From Rhizobium mongolense subsp. loessense (lineage in GTDB: Bacteria; Pseudomonadota; Alphaproteobacteria; Rhizobiales; Rhizobiaceae): a stretch of DNA of 64,000 nucleotides. The position numbers and the translations under genes were made by a program. The stretch is taken from assembly GCF_900099775.1 (NCBI RefSeq), contig NZ_FMTM01000002.1, forward strand, positions 682,001-746,000. The letters are read 5' to 3'. The notes under the pieces are model-generated. The model made no database searches, had not been told where the DNA came from, and saw only the letters and a program-made list of their open reading frames with translations. Positions 1-8,810 of the stretch are shown here, in pieces (within the stretch, counting starts at the first letter, position 1; each line of letters begins with the position of its first letter).

Positions 1-51
1 ACGATTGATTTCGGACTGACCGGCAAGAAAGCTATCGTGCTCGCCTCTGCC
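1..51 (+). pseudogene. N-terminal stump of a short-chain dehydrogenase
   Basis: Read in frame from base 1, the first 17 codons give TIDFGLTGKKAIVLASA, which resembles the start of an SDR up to its first beta strand. Just where the glycine-rich cofactor loop should follow, the frame runs into the antisense of the LacI gene and is no longer SDR-like. The gene therefore appears cut at about base 51. Its true start lies outside the window. The match is short, so chance cannot be excluded. Confidence 0.45.
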
Positions 52-1131
52 TCACCACCGCCGCAGCGCTGGCGCAGCCATGCTCTCACGCTGAATAAGT
101 CGGCTGCGGATGACATTTCGTATTTTTGGCTGTTGCCCGGACCGATCAATTGCCGCCAGCAGGAGCGCGACTGCCGTCTGCCCCATCTCCTCAACTGGCT
201 GCTCGATCGTAGAAAGCGGCGGCGAGCAGAATGCGCAAACGGGCGAACCGTCGAAGGCGACGATCGAGAGGTCGTCCGGGATCGTCAAACCCATACTTTG
301 CATCCGGCTCATGAAAGAAATTGCCATGTCGTCGCTGGTCGCGATGACCGCGGTAGGTTTATCCGCAAGCGCAGCAAAGTCATCAGCCGCTTGCACGCCG
401 ATTTCAAAACCTTGCTGATAGTCCAAATTACCGCCCGAGCGGACAACGGCAGATTCTGGCCGTCCTGCTTGCTGCAGCGCCTCAATGACGCCACCATACC
501 GCTCGATGTCGTGATAGTTGTCCTCTGGGCCGGCAAGGTAGAAGAAACGGCGATGCCCAAGACGGATAAGATCGGCGGTCACGTCCCGCACTGCCTCCCG
601 GTCGTTGGTCACCACGCTCGGCAGACCTGCATCACTCATGTCCAGCAGCATGGAGACGATCGGCAGGCCGGCATTGGCGAGAGATCGCCCGTCCACCTCT
701 GGCAGGTTCGAGGACAGGATGATGGCACCGCGAACTGTACCCCCAAAAGCCAGATCGAGAATGTGCCTTTCCGATGCTTCGTCACGGTCCAGATTGGCAA
801 TCATCAGATTATAGCCGTTCTGGATCAGGGCTCTGTTGATACTTTGCAGAATCTGCGGAATGATCTGGGAAACTCCATAGTAGAGCGATCCCGGCAGGAT
901 GATCATGATGATGTTGGACTTGCCGACCCTGAGGCTGCGGGCCATCGCATTTGGCGTGTAGCCCAGCTGCTTTGCGGCGGCATCGATCTTGGTGCGTGTC
1001 TTCTCGTTCACGCGACCGGGATTTGCGAGCGCGCGGCTGACGGTCGAGATGGCTACCCCTGCCAAGCGAGCGACATCCGCCATCAACGGTCCCGATGGGC
1101 CATCCCCCGATACATCTTTGTTTTTTTTCAT
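52..1131 (-). CDS. LacI-family transcriptional regulator
   Basis: This is a 359-residue repressor-type protein. An N-terminal LacI helix-turn-helix (ADVARLAGVAISTVSRAL, about residues 17-34) and hinge (YTPNAMARSLR) are followed by a periplasmic-binding-protein-like effector domain ending in the usual FDG and IEQP motifs. The start at 1131 is chosen because a strong GGGGGAGGA ribosome site lies eight bases upstream; a longer frame from 1188 has none. The gene diverges from the sugar transport operon beginning at 1354, and two LacI-style palindromes lie between them. It probably represses that operon and itself until a sugar ligand binds. The ligand cannot be read from the sequence. Confidence 0.93.
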   Translation of the reverse strand: MKKNKDVSGDGPSGPLMADVARLAGVAISTVSRALANPGRVNEKTRTKIDAAAKQLGYTPNAMARSLRVGKSNIIMIILPGSLYYGVSQIIPQILQSINRALIQNGYNLMIANLDRDEASERHILDLAFGGTVRGAIILSSNLPEVDGRSLANAGLPIVSMLLDMSDAGLPSVVTNDREAVRDVTADLIRLGHRRFFYLAGPEDNYHDIERYGGVIEALQQAGRPESAVVRSGGNLDYQQGFEIGVQAADDFAALADKPTAVIATSDDMAISFMSRMQSMGLTIPDDLSIVAFDGSPVCAFCSPPLSTIEQPVEEMGQTAVALLLAAIDRSGQQPKIRNVIRSRLIQRESMAAPALRRW

Positions 1132-1190
1132 TTTTTTCTTCCTCCCCCGAATGCCTGCCGCGTCGGATGCTACGGTACTCGCGGCCATTT

Positions 1191-1206
1191 AGCAAACGAT
1201 TGCCAA
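1191..1206. promoter_or_regulatory. LacI-type operator 1
   Basis: AGCAAACGATTGCCAA is a near-palindrome with GCAA and TTGCC half sites around a central CG, as LacI/GalR proteins prefer. It differs by one base from the site at 1249-1265. It lies upstream of the lacI-type gene and probably serves autoregulation or looping with operator 2. Confidence 0.65.
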
Positions 1207-1248
1207 AAAACGCTTGCATAAAAAACCGACTTGTCTAATATCTAGGCA

Positions 1249-1265
1249 TGGCAAACGATTGCCAA
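1249..1265. promoter_or_regulatory. LacI-type operator 2
   Basis: TGGCAAACGATTGCCAA has symmetric TGGCAA and TTGCCA half sites. It lies about 90 bases before the epimerase-like gene and 58 bases from operator 1. Two close copies between divergent promoters fit repression of both directions by the adjacent LacI protein. Confidence 0.7.
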
Positions 1266-1353
1266 TAGCAGTGCATTGAAATCATTGTGATTATTTGTGG
1301 CGGCGACCTCAACCCCGCAATCGATCCACTACGCCCGGAGAACCGATAGCGTC

Positions 1354-2307
1354 ATGACTTCAACCGAACGGCTTCGCTTTGGCGTCGATCTCGTCACTTT
1401 TTTCCATACCGATTTCTGGGGCGTGAAGGACTATGACGGCATCGTCGCATTGGCCCGCAACGAGCCGCGCGCCTTCTGGGATAAAATTCTTGACGCCGTG
1501 CAGGCCTCGGGCGTCACGGGTGTGGAACTGACCTTCTCACCTTTCAACTGGCAGGATGCGACGAAGACTTATGGTTCCGTCGAAGCTTTCGCCGCTGAGC
1601 TTTCCAGGCGTGGGCTGACGCTGGCGAGCGGCTTTTTCGCCGAACTCGAAGCGGCCGGTGATTTCACGGAGGCCAACGCACAGGCCGCCATCATCGAGAA
1701 GGCCGAAAAATACGCCGAATTCCTCAAGGCCTGCGGCAGTGACATCATGGTTATCGGCGCGCCGTTGCGCCAGACGCTGGGCGCCCAGCCGGTGCGGTTT
1801 TATGATTTCGAGCAGGCGCGCAAGATCGCCGATTTCCTCAATCGCCTCGGCGCCATTCTCTACGCAAGGGGCGTTCGGCTGGCGCTCCACACCGAGGCCC
1901 ATTCGATCTTTGCCGCCGCGCGCGACGTCGATCTGTTGATGCTGCTGACAGACCCGGCCTATGTGCATATGTGCCCGGACACGGCGCATATCATTGTTGC
2001 CGGTTCCGATCCGCTGCAGGTTGTCGAGCGTCATCATGAGCGCGTCATTATAGCCCATTGGAAGGATGCCCTCGGTCCCATGCCGGCCGACACACCGATC
2101 GACCAGCATATTCATGATCGCCACCGTCCCTATTTCTGCGGCTTGGGGCTCGGTCGCGTCGACTGGCCAGGCTGGATCAGGCTCCTGCGTGATCGCGGCT
2201 ATGACGGCTGGGCCATTCTCGAGCTCGACGCCGCCGCCGATCCGGTCGGCGATATCGCAAATGGGCTCAAGCTCGTCCAGCAGGCACTTTTGCCGATCTA
2301 TCGCTGA
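1354..2307 (+). CDS. Sugar isomerase/epimerase-like TIM-barrel protein
   Basis: The 317-residue protein resembles the xylose isomerase-like TIM-barrel family. Candidate metal ligands sit in LHTEAHS, CPDTAHI and the C-terminal ILELDAA. The family epimerises or isomerises sugars, and some members process 3-keto-glycosides. It is the first gene of an operon with an ABC importer and a GMC oxidoreductase, so it probably acts on the imported or oxidised sugar. The start at 1354 (ATG) is preferred over the GTG at 1297, whose extra residues do not look like the family. The substrate is unknown. Confidence 0.85.
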   Translation: MTSTERLRFGVDLVTFFHTDFWGVKDYDGIVALARNEPRAFWDKILDAVQASGVTGVELTFSPFNWQDATKTYGSVEAFAAELSRRGLTLASGFFAELEAAGDFTEANAQAAIIEKAEKYAEFLKACGSDIMVIGAPLRQTLGAQPVRFYDFEQARKIADFLNRLGAILYARGVRLALHTEAHSIFAAARDVDLLMLLTDPAYVHMCPDTAHIIVAGSDPLQVVERHHERVIIAHWKDALGPMPADTPIDQHIHDRHRPYFCGLGLGRVDWPGWIRLLRDRGYDGWAILELDAAADPVGDIANGLKLVQQALLPIYR

Positions 2308-2328
2308 TTTCCATGACCCGAAACCAAT

Positions 2329-2348
2329 AGCCCCGCCAAGAGGGCTTT
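2329..2348 (+). terminator. Weak intra-operon hairpin
   Basis: AGCCC and GGGCT can pair around an eight-base loop, followed by a short T-rich stretch, between the epimerase-like gene and the binding-protein gene. The five-pair stem is too weak for a strong terminator. It might raise binding-protein mRNA relative to the first gene. Confidence 0.25.
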
Positions 2349-2365
2349 CTTAAAGAGGTGGAACG

Positions 2366-3598
2366 ATGAAAAACACAATGAAACTGTTACTGGTGGGAGC
2401 CGCGCTCTCAGCAGCCGTCTCCTCGGCCCATGCCGAAGACAAGCCGAATGCAGAAGTGATGACCTCTTGGACCTCCGGCGGCGAAGCGGCAGCTTTGAAC
2501 ATCATCAAAAAGGAATTCGAAAAGCGCGGCGGCGTCTGGAAGGACTCTTCCATCGCCGGCTTCGGCGCTGCCGACGCCGCCTTCCAGAACCGCCTGGTCG
2601 CCGGCGATCCGCCGGCCGCCAAACAGGCGGTGATCGGCCTCGCCAATGCCGATTTCGTCAATCAGGGTCTCCTAAACCCGATCGACGATGTAGCAAAGGC
2701 CGGCAAATGGACAGACGCTCTGCCAAAATCGATCGCCGATCTCGTCTCCTACAACGGTCAGGTCTATCTCGCACCCACCGGCGCCCACGGCGAAAGCTGG
2801 GTGTTTTATTCCAAGGAGGCCTTCGCCAAGGCGGGCGTGAGCGAGGAGCCCAAGAGCTGGGACGAATTCTTCGCGGCCCTCGACAAGCTCAAGGCTGCCG
2901 GCGTTCAGCCAGTCGCCTGGGGCGGCCAATCCTGGCAGGAGACCAAAGTCTTCAATATGATCCTGCTCACCCAGGTGGGCATTGACGGCTTCCTCAAGAT
3001 CTATGTCGACAAGGACAAGGGCGAGGCCTCCACCGAAGGCGTGAAGAAGACACTCGACATTCTCGCAAAGCTGCGTGCCTATGTCGATCAGGGCGCACCG
3101 GGCCGCAACTGGAACGACGCGACCGCCATGGTCATCACCGCCAAGGCCGGCGTCCAGTTCATGGGCGACTGGGCCAAGGGCGAGTTCATCGCCGCAGGCA
3201 AGGAGCTTGGTAAAGACTACGGCTGCATGCTCGCGCCGCAATCGCCGGGCATGGTCTATGTCGCCGACGCCTTCTCCTTCCCGAAGATTGCCGACGCTGC
3301 ATCCCAGAAGGGCCAGACCTTGCTTGCCGAGGTGGCCATGGACCCTGCCGTACAGGTTGAGTTCGCGCTCAAGAAGGGTTCCGTGCCGATGCGCACGGAT
3401 GTCGACCAGTCGAAGCTCGACATCTGCGCGAAGAAGGGACTGGAGCTGATGAGCGCCGGCAAGATCGTGCCGGACCAGGCGCTGATCCTCTCGCCGCAGC
3501 AGGCCGGCGCGCTCAACGACTTCGTTGATGAGTTCTGGACCAATCCTTCCGAGGATAGCACCTCTGGCGCCGAGAAGTTCTTCGCGATCTTCGAATAG
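2366..3598 (+). CDS. Sugar ABC transporter substrate-binding protein
   Basis: A 410-residue exported binding protein of the MalE/glucose-binding class. Residues 1-23 form a Sec signal peptide ending at AHAED. The mature part has the two-lobe pattern of family 1 extracellular solute-binding proteins (VYLAPTGAHGESWVFYSKEA and later FMGDWAKGEF). A clear AGAGGTGG ribosome site precedes the ATG. With the two permeases and the ATPase downstream it forms a complete importer. The ligand is probably a mono- or disaccharide, inferred from family and operon. Confidence 0.92.
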   Translation: MKNTMKLLLVGAALSAAVSSAHAEDKPNAEVMTSWTSGGEAAALNIIKKEFEKRGGVWKDSSIAGFGAADAAFQNRLVAGDPPAAKQAVIGLANADFVNQGLLNPIDDVAKAGKWTDALPKSIADLVSYNGQVYLAPTGAHGESWVFYSKEAFAKAGVSEEPKSWDEFFAALDKLKAAGVQPVAWGGQSWQETKVFNMILLTQVGIDGFLKIYVDKDKGEASTEGVKKTLDILAKLRAYVDQGAPGRNWNDATAMVITAKAGVQFMGDWAKGEFIAAGKELGKDYGCMLAPQSPGMVYVADAFSFPKIADAASQKGQTLLAEVAMDPAVQVEFALKKGSVPMRTDVDQSKLDICAKKGLELMSAGKIVPDQALILSPQQAGALNDFVDEFWTNPSEDSTSGAEKFFAIFE

Positions 3599-3601
3599 GC
3601 C

Positions 3602-3646
3602 GTGCAGCAGGCCGATTGGAAAGAAGAAAGCCGGTCGGCCCTGCAC
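3602..3646 (+). promoter_or_regulatory. Large stem-loop after the binding-protein gene
   Basis: GTGCAG (3602-3607) and GGCCGA (3610-3615) pair with TCGGCC (3635-3640) and CTGCAC (3641-3646), giving 12 pairs with a two-base bulge and a purine-rich loop. There is no T run, so it is not a classic terminator. Such hairpins after binding-protein genes commonly protect the upstream mRNA and set the protein ratio. Confidence 0.6.
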
Positions 3647-3669
3647 ATTCCGTTTGAGAAAGTTTGCTC

Positions 3670-4548
3670 ATGCAAGCCAAGCGCAGACGTTCCTCTGCTG
3701 CGACCATCGCGCTCATGCCGACATGGATCGCAGCGATCTTCATCTATATCGGCACCATGGTCTGGTCCGTGAGGCTGTCATTCACGGATTCGACCATATT
3801 TCCTTCGTCCAACTATGTGGGCTTTGCTCAATATGCCAAGCTGTTCCGGACGTCGAGATGGCTCGCATCCCTCGAAAATGTCCTGATATTCGGTGTGCTC
3901 TATGTTGCTGGCTGTCTCGCCCTCGGCTTCGTTCTGGCGGCCTCGCTTGACCGCAAGGTGCGCTTCGAAGCCGTGTTCCGCACCATTTTCCTTTATCCCT
4001 ATGCCATGTCCTTCGTGGTCACTGGCCTTATCTGGCAGTGGATACTGAACCCGACCCTCGGCATTCAGGCAAGCGTGCGGGCGCTGGGCTGGCAGAGCTT
4101 CGCTTTCGACTGGATCGTCAGTCGCGACATGGCGATCTATACCGTCGTCTTCGCTGGCGTCTGGCAGGGGGCAGGCCTCGTCATGGTGATCGCGCTTTCC
4201 GGCATGCGCGGCATCGGCGATGAACAATGGAAGGCGGCACAGATCGACGGCATCCCGATCTGGCGGATCTATCTGTCGATCATCCTGCCGCAGCTCGGAC
4301 CAGCACTTGCCGCATCGGGAATGCTGCTCTCGATGGGCGTGATCAAGACCTATGACCTCGTCGTGGCGCTGACCGGCGGCGGACCAGGCAACGCGACCGA
4401 GGTGCCGGCTAAATTCATCATGGACAATCTGTTCGAACGCCAAAATCTCGGCCTGGCGAGCGCGGGCGCCACGGTGCTGGTGCTCTCCGTCGTCATGGCC
4501 GTCGTCCCGTTTCGTTATGCGCTTTCCATGCGCGCGAGAAGAAGGTGA
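3670..4548 (+). CDS. Sugar ABC transporter permease 1
   Basis: The 292-residue inner-membrane protein has about six hydrophobic helices and the EAA-type loop that contacts the ATPase (EQWKAAQIDGIPIWRIYLSI). It matches MalF/UgpA-like carbohydrate permeases. The start is the ATG at 3670, with a purine-rich stretch just upstream. It pairs with the next gene to form the transport channel. Confidence 0.92.
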   Translation: MQAKRRRSSAATIALMPTWIAAIFIYIGTMVWSVRLSFTDSTIFPSSNYVGFAQYAKLFRTSRWLASLENVLIFGVLYVAGCLALGFVLAASLDRKVRFEAVFRTIFLYPYAMSFVVTGLIWQWILNPTLGIQASVRALGWQSFAFDWIVSRDMAIYTVVFAGVWQGAGLVMVIALSGMRGIGDEQWKAAQIDGIPIWRIYLSIILPQLGPALAASGMLLSMGVIKTYDLVVALTGGGPGNATEVPAKFIMDNLFERQNLGLASAGATVLVLSVVMAVVPFRYALSMRARRR

Positions 4549-4556
4549 GAGCACTG

Positions 4557-5441
4557 ATGGCCCCTCTTCACGCCCGCGGCCCGAAACCTTCGCGGCTCAC
4601 CATCGGCCGCATCGGGCTCTATGCCTTCCTGATCCTTGCGGTGCTGTTTTTCCTCCTGCCGCTCTACACGATGCTCGTCACCTCCTTGAAGACGATGGAG
4701 GAAATCCGTCAGGGTCGCATCTTCGCACTGCCGGATACCGTGAATCTCGACGCCTGGAAAACCGCCTGGTCCGGGGCCTGCATGGGCACGCAATGCCTGG
4801 GCGTGCGCGTCGGTTTCTGGAACTCGGTAAAAATCACCGTGCCCGCGGTTGTCATTTCTGTCTTCATCGGCGCGATCAACGGCTATGCTCTTTCCTTCTG
4901 GCGGCCGAAAGGCTCGGGCCTGCTGTTCGCGCTTCTGATGGCCGGCGGCCTGATCCCCTATCAGATCTTCCTTTATCCGCTGGTGCGGCTGCTCGCCAAT
5001 GTCAGCCTCTACAATTCGGTGGCCGGCGTCGTCCTCGTCCATGTCATTTTCGGTTTGCCCTTGGTCACGCTGCTCTTCCGCAACTATTTCGTGGCGATCC
5101 CCGAAGAACTCTGCAAGGCCGCTCGCGTCGACGGCGCCGGCTTCTGGCGCATCTTCCTCGAGATCATGCTGCCCATGTCGGCTCCGATGGTCGTCGTCGC
5201 CTCCATCTTCCAGTTCACCGGCATCTGGAACGACTTCCTGATCGGGCTGGTCTTTGCCGGGAGGGACAATCTGCCGATGACGGTTCAGCTCAACAACATC
5301 GTCAACACGACCATGGGCGAGCGCGCCTACAATGTGAATATGGCCGCCACCATCCTCACCGCCCTTATCCCGCTCGCCATCTATTTTTTCTCCGGCCGCT
5401 GGTTCGTGCGCGGCGTCGCCGCCGGTGCAGTCAAGGGATAA
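4557..5441 (+). CDS. Sugar ABC transporter permease 2
   Basis: A 294-residue MalG/UgpE-like permease with an N-terminal membrane helix, a periplasmic loop and the EAA motif near EELCKAARVDGAGFWRIF. The ATG at 4557 is preferred because AAGGTGAG lies a proper distance upstream; a GTG at 4545 overlaps the previous stop. It completes the transmembrane pair with the preceding permease. Confidence 0.92.
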   Translation: MAPLHARGPKPSRLTIGRIGLYAFLILAVLFFLLPLYTMLVTSLKTMEEIRQGRIFALPDTVNLDAWKTAWSGACMGTQCLGVRVGFWNSVKITVPAVVISVFIGAINGYALSFWRPKGSGLLFALLMAGGLIPYQIFLYPLVRLLANVSLYNSVAGVVLVHVIFGLPLVTLLFRNYFVAIPEELCKAARVDGAGFWRIFLEIMLPMSAPMVVVASIFQFTGIWNDFLIGLVFAGRDNLPMTVQLNNIVNTTMGERAYNVNMAATILTALIPLAIYFFSGRWFVRGVAAGAVKG

Positions 5442-5445
5442 TGCC

Positions 5446-6528
5446 ATGCAGTCCGCCGTTTCCGTAAAGGACCTCAAGATCGCCTATGGCGATCACACGG
5501 TCATCGAAAAACTGTCCATCGACATCGCGCCACGCGAATTCCTCGTGCTGCTTGGGCCGTCCGGTTGCGGAAAATCGACGCTGCTGAACGCCATCGCGGG
5601 TCTGCAGGACATTACCGACGGCGAGATGTGGATTTCCGGCAAGAACGTCACATGGGACGAGCCGAAGGATCGGGGCATCGGCATGGTCTTTCAGTCCTAT
5701 GCACTTTATCCCCGCATGACGGTCCGCAAGAACCTGTCCTTCGGCCTGCGTGTCGCGGGCTTGCCCAAAACCGAAATCGAAGCGCGCATCGCCCGCACCG
5801 CATCGCTTCTGCATCTCGACAAGCTGCTCGAGCGAAGACCATCGGAGCTGTCCGGCGGCCAGCGCCAGCGCGTCGCGATCGGCCGCGCCCTGGTGCGGGA
5901 GGTGGACGTCTTCCTCTTTGACGAGCCACTCTCCAACCTTGACGCCAAGTTGCGCAACGAATTGCGCGTGGAGATCAAGAAGCTGCATCAGAGCCTTGGC
6001 AATACGATGATCTATGTGACGCACGATCAGGTCGAGGCGCTCACTCTCGCTGATCGCATCGCGATCATGAAGGACGGCGTGATCCAGCAGCTCGCCACTC
6101 CATCCGAGATCTACCATCACCCGGCCAATCTCTTCGTCGCGGGCTTCATCGGCGCGCCGGCGATGAATTTCATCGAGGGCAGGATCGCCGTCGAGACCAG
6201 CACACCGATCTTCGAAGGCGACGGACTGCAGATCGATCTTTCCGGCTATCCTTTTCTGACCTCCATCAAGGCCGGTCCGGCCACGCTCGGCATCCGGCCG
6301 GAACATCTCGCGCCCGACGGAGCGGCAAGGGGTTGGCCCACCATTTTGGGCACTGTCTCCGTTGTCGAGCCAATGGGCGCAGACACAGTGATCTGGTTCG
6401 ATTGGGGCGGCGAAACCTTTTCCTGCCGGACGATGGGCGATGCAGCTTTTACACCGGGCTCACGGATCACGGCCGGGCTCGATAGCGCCAAGATCTCCCT
6501 TTTCGACGCCCATGGCGCCCGCCTTTAA
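5446..6528 (+). CDS. Sugar ABC transporter ATP-binding protein
   Basis: The 360-residue ATPase belongs to the MalK/UgpC/MsmK type. It has Walker A GPSGCGKST, signature LSGGQRQRVAIGRAL, Walker B VFLFDEP, the H-loop YVTHD, and a C-terminal regulatory OB/TOBE domain from about residue 240 (FIGAPAMNFIEG). The ATG at 5446 follows AAGGGA by seven bases. The preceding permease stop is only a few bases away, so the genes are probably translationally coupled. Confidence 0.95.
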   Translation: MQSAVSVKDLKIAYGDHTVIEKLSIDIAPREFLVLLGPSGCGKSTLLNAIAGLQDITDGEMWISGKNVTWDEPKDRGIGMVFQSYALYPRMTVRKNLSFGLRVAGLPKTEIEARIARTASLLHLDKLLERRPSELSGGQRQRVAIGRALVREVDVFLFDEPLSNLDAKLRNELRVEIKKLHQSLGNTMIYVTHDQVEALTLADRIAIMKDGVIQQLATPSEIYHHPANLFVAGFIGAPAMNFIEGRIAVETSTPIFEGDGLQIDLSGYPFLTSIKAGPATLGIRPEHLAPDGAARGWPTILGTVSVVEPMGADTVIWFDWGGETFSCRTMGDAAFTPGSRITAGLDSAKISLFDAHGARL

Positions 6529-6558
6529 CACTGCTTTCAGTTCATACGGAAATTGTTC

Positions 6559-8211
6559 ATGTCTCAGACTGTCTACGATGCGTTGGTGATCGGTTCCGGC
6601 GCGGCAGGCTCCTTCGCCGCCAAGGAACTGACAGCACAAGGGCTTTCAGTGCTGCTGCTCGAGGCAGGGCGTGCCGTGACGCAAGATGACTTCGATCCCG
6701 CCCGAAAGAAGGCGCCGGCCAGCAGCATCAATATCTGGGAGCGGGCGCGCGCGACAATCAAGGGGCAACCCGTCCAAGCGCGCGCGGCCTTCTTTACTGA
6801 ACGCTTCAGCCATTTTTTCGTCAACGACCGGAAGAACCCCTACACGACGCCGAAGGATGCTCCATTCCTGTGGATTCGCGGCCGTCAGGCAGGCGGACGT
6901 CTACACAGCTTCGGCCGTGTCTTGCTGCGCTGGACCGACGATGATTTCAAGATCAAGTCGCGAACCGGCAAGGGCGTTGACTGGCCCCTCTCGTACGCAG
7001 AGCTTGAACCCTATTACAGCGAGGTCGAATCCTGCCTCGGGCTCTATGGCAATAAAGACGGCGTGGAGAGTTTGCCGGACGGTGTCTATACGCATCCGGC
7101 CGAGCTGACGCCAGCCGAAGAGATCTTCAAGAGAGAGGTGGAAGGCCGTTGGCCAGAGCGGAAAGTTGTATCCTGGCGCTACATCGCCCCGGACCCAGAG
7201 CGGACCCCAAAGCCCCTTCGCGAGGCGCTTGCGACCGGCCGCCTCACGATCCGCCATGACGCCATCGTTCGCCGCATCACGACGGATGACAGGGATGGCC
7301 GGGCGACCGGCGCGGAATTCATCGACCGTCTAACGGGCAAGGTCGAGACTATCCGCGCTGCACTGGTGGTGCTTTCAGCCTCCCCGATCGAAAGCGTCCG
7401 GCTGCTTCTCAATTCGGCATCGTCGAGACATCCCGAAGGGCTGGGAAACAGCTCGGGGGCGCTCGGGCGCTATTTCATGGACCAGCTTCCCTGTCTTGCC
7501 TTCGGTTCCTTCTCGAAGGCCAAGGGCTGGGCCCACGATGCTTCTGCCCCGACCGATCCGTTCTACAACCCCTCGGGCGGAATTTTCATTCCGCGTTTCG
7601 GCAAGAAGGACGCCAGCCGCGGCGATTTCGATTTCCAAGGCAGCGTGGGCAGGGCACCGACGCCGGACGATCAGCCGTCCCGGCTTGCTTTCTTCGGCTT
7701 CGGCCGCATGCTGCCTTATGCCGACAATCGCATCATGCTCGACGCACAGCGCAAGGACGCCTGGGCGATTCCCGTCCCGCACATACGTTGCGCCATGCAT
7801 GACGAGGAACATGCGCTGTTGGCGCAACAGGAAAAGACCATGATCGACCTGGTGGACACGGTCGGCGGCGAGCTTGAATTCATCGGCTCGCCCACCGGGC
7901 TCAGGGAAATGGGACGCGGCGCCTTTCCGGATGACGATCCCTTCAGCCGCTTCATGTTCCGCAAGTGGTTCCGCAAAACCATGTGCATGGGAGCAGCCAT
8001 CCACGAAACCGGAGGCGCGAGAATGGGCAGCAATCCCAAAAGTTCGGTGCTCAATCCCTACAACCAGCTCTGGGACGCCCCCAACGTCCTCGTTACCGAC
8101 GCCAGCGCCTTTCCCGGGAGTGGCATCGCCGGCACGACACTCACCGTCATGGCGTTGACGATCCGCGCTTGCCGGAAACTTGTCGGCCGGCACCGAACAG
8201 GTCGCATGTAG
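6559..8211 (+). CDS. GMC-family FAD-dependent oxidoreductase
   Basis: The 550-residue flavoprotein has an N-terminal FAD-binding loop GSGAAGS (about residues 11-17) and the C-terminal GMC block with HETGGARMG and VTDASAFP. The family oxidises alcohol or sugar hydroxyl groups. Bacterial relatives include gluconate dehydrogenase and glucoside 3-dehydrogenase catalytic subunits. As last gene of the operon it may oxidise the imported sugar, and the TIM-barrel protein would act on the keto product; this is inference. No small subunit or cytochrome partner gene is adjacent, and no Tat signal is visible. Confidence 0.88.
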   Translation: MSQTVYDALVIGSGAAGSFAAKELTAQGLSVLLLEAGRAVTQDDFDPARKKAPASSINIWERARATIKGQPVQARAAFFTERFSHFFVNDRKNPYTTPKDAPFLWIRGRQAGGRLHSFGRVLLRWTDDDFKIKSRTGKGVDWPLSYAELEPYYSEVESCLGLYGNKDGVESLPDGVYTHPAELTPAEEIFKREVEGRWPERKVVSWRYIAPDPERTPKPLREALATGRLTIRHDAIVRRITTDDRDGRATGAEFIDRLTGKVETIRAALVVLSASPIESVRLLLNSASSRHPEGLGNSSGALGRYFMDQLPCLAFGSFSKAKGWAHDASAPTDPFYNPSGGIFIPRFGKKDASRGDFDFQGSVGRAPTPDDQPSRLAFFGFGRMLPYADNRIMLDAQRKDAWAIPVPHIRCAMHDEEHALLAQQEKTMIDLVDTVGGELEFIGSPTGLREMGRGAFPDDDPFSRFMFRKWFRKTMCMGAAIHETGGARMGSNPKSSVLNPYNQLWDAPNVLVTDASAFPGSGIAGTTLTVMALTIRACRKLVGRHRTGRM

Positions 8212-8426
8212 AAACACGGCTAAAGTGCACTTCTACGCCGTGGATGGATACGAACTAGAAACACTGGCGGCCAGCCGTCAATGCTGCCGCGACCCAGACG
8301 ACGGAGAAGGCAACGTCGGCTCTCCAGACCAAGGACGGATCCTTCTCCATAAGATGGAGCCGTCCAGATCATGAATGGACGCCGGTCTTGAGATCCCATC
8401 AGGGGTGAGTAGCGGCCTGCGAATCT
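8212..8426. other. Intergenic spacer with one hairpin
   Basis: No gene is recognisable. GGACGG (8333-8338) can pair with CCGTCC (8360-8365) around an inner CTCCAT/ATGGAG stem. It lacks a T run, so calling it the operon terminator would be speculative. Confidence 0.3.
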
Positions 8427-8480
8427 GTATCGTACGATGATACATATTGGTTGACTTTCACCAGTATCACCGTATGATAC
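8427..8480 (+). promoter_or_regulatory. higBA promoter with two operators
   Basis: Two 17-bp inverted repeats share GTATC-N7-GATAC: 8427-8443 and 8464-8480. Between them is the -35 box TTGACT (8451-8456). The -10 box TATGAT (8473-8478), 16 bases further on, lies inside the second repeat. This is the expected layout for repression by the HigA antitoxin or the HigBA complex. Confidence 0.75.
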
Positions 8481-8498
8481 AAACATGAAGAGCAAGAC

Positions 8499-8780
8499 GT
8501 GATCAGGTCATTTAAGGATGCCAAGACCGAAGCTGTTGCGCGCGGCAGAGCCCCGAAAGGCTTTCCTTCAAACATCGTGAGGTCGGCCGTTCGTAAATTG
8601 ACAATCCTGAACAGCGCTGCTGCTCTCGACGACTTGCGTTCCCCTCCGGGAAATCGACTTGAAGCCCTTAAGGGCGATAGAGAAGGCCAACATTCGATCC
8701 GGATCAATGGCCAGTGGCGCATATGCTTCGTATGGACAGATGCCGGTATCGAAGACGTCGAAATAGTTGACTACCATTGA
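8499..8780 (+). CDS. higB: HigB-type toxin of a type II TA system
   Basis: The 93-residue basic protein of the RelE/HigB fold ends in the typical INGQWRICFVW...VEIVDYH strand pattern. Family members cleave mRNA on the ribosome. It starts with GTG at 8499, close behind the operator-promoter. The toxin gene precedes the antitoxin gene, which is the usual order for hig and unlike relBE. Confidence 0.9.
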   Translation: MIRSFKDAKTEAVARGRAPKGFPSNIVRSAVRKLTILNSAAALDDLRSPPGNRLEALKGDREGQHSIRINGQWRICFVWTDAGIEDVEIVDYH

Positions 8781-8810
8781 AGGCCAGTCGTGGCACACAG
8801 GGAGCTTGAG

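Noticed and set aside
37..1221. Long plus-strand frame across the LacI gene
   Set aside because: It is the antisense of a clear LacI repressor and has no domain or ribosome site.
4515..5477. Long minus-strand frame across the second sugar permease
   Set aside because: It is highly charged, low-complexity antisense of a good permease gene.
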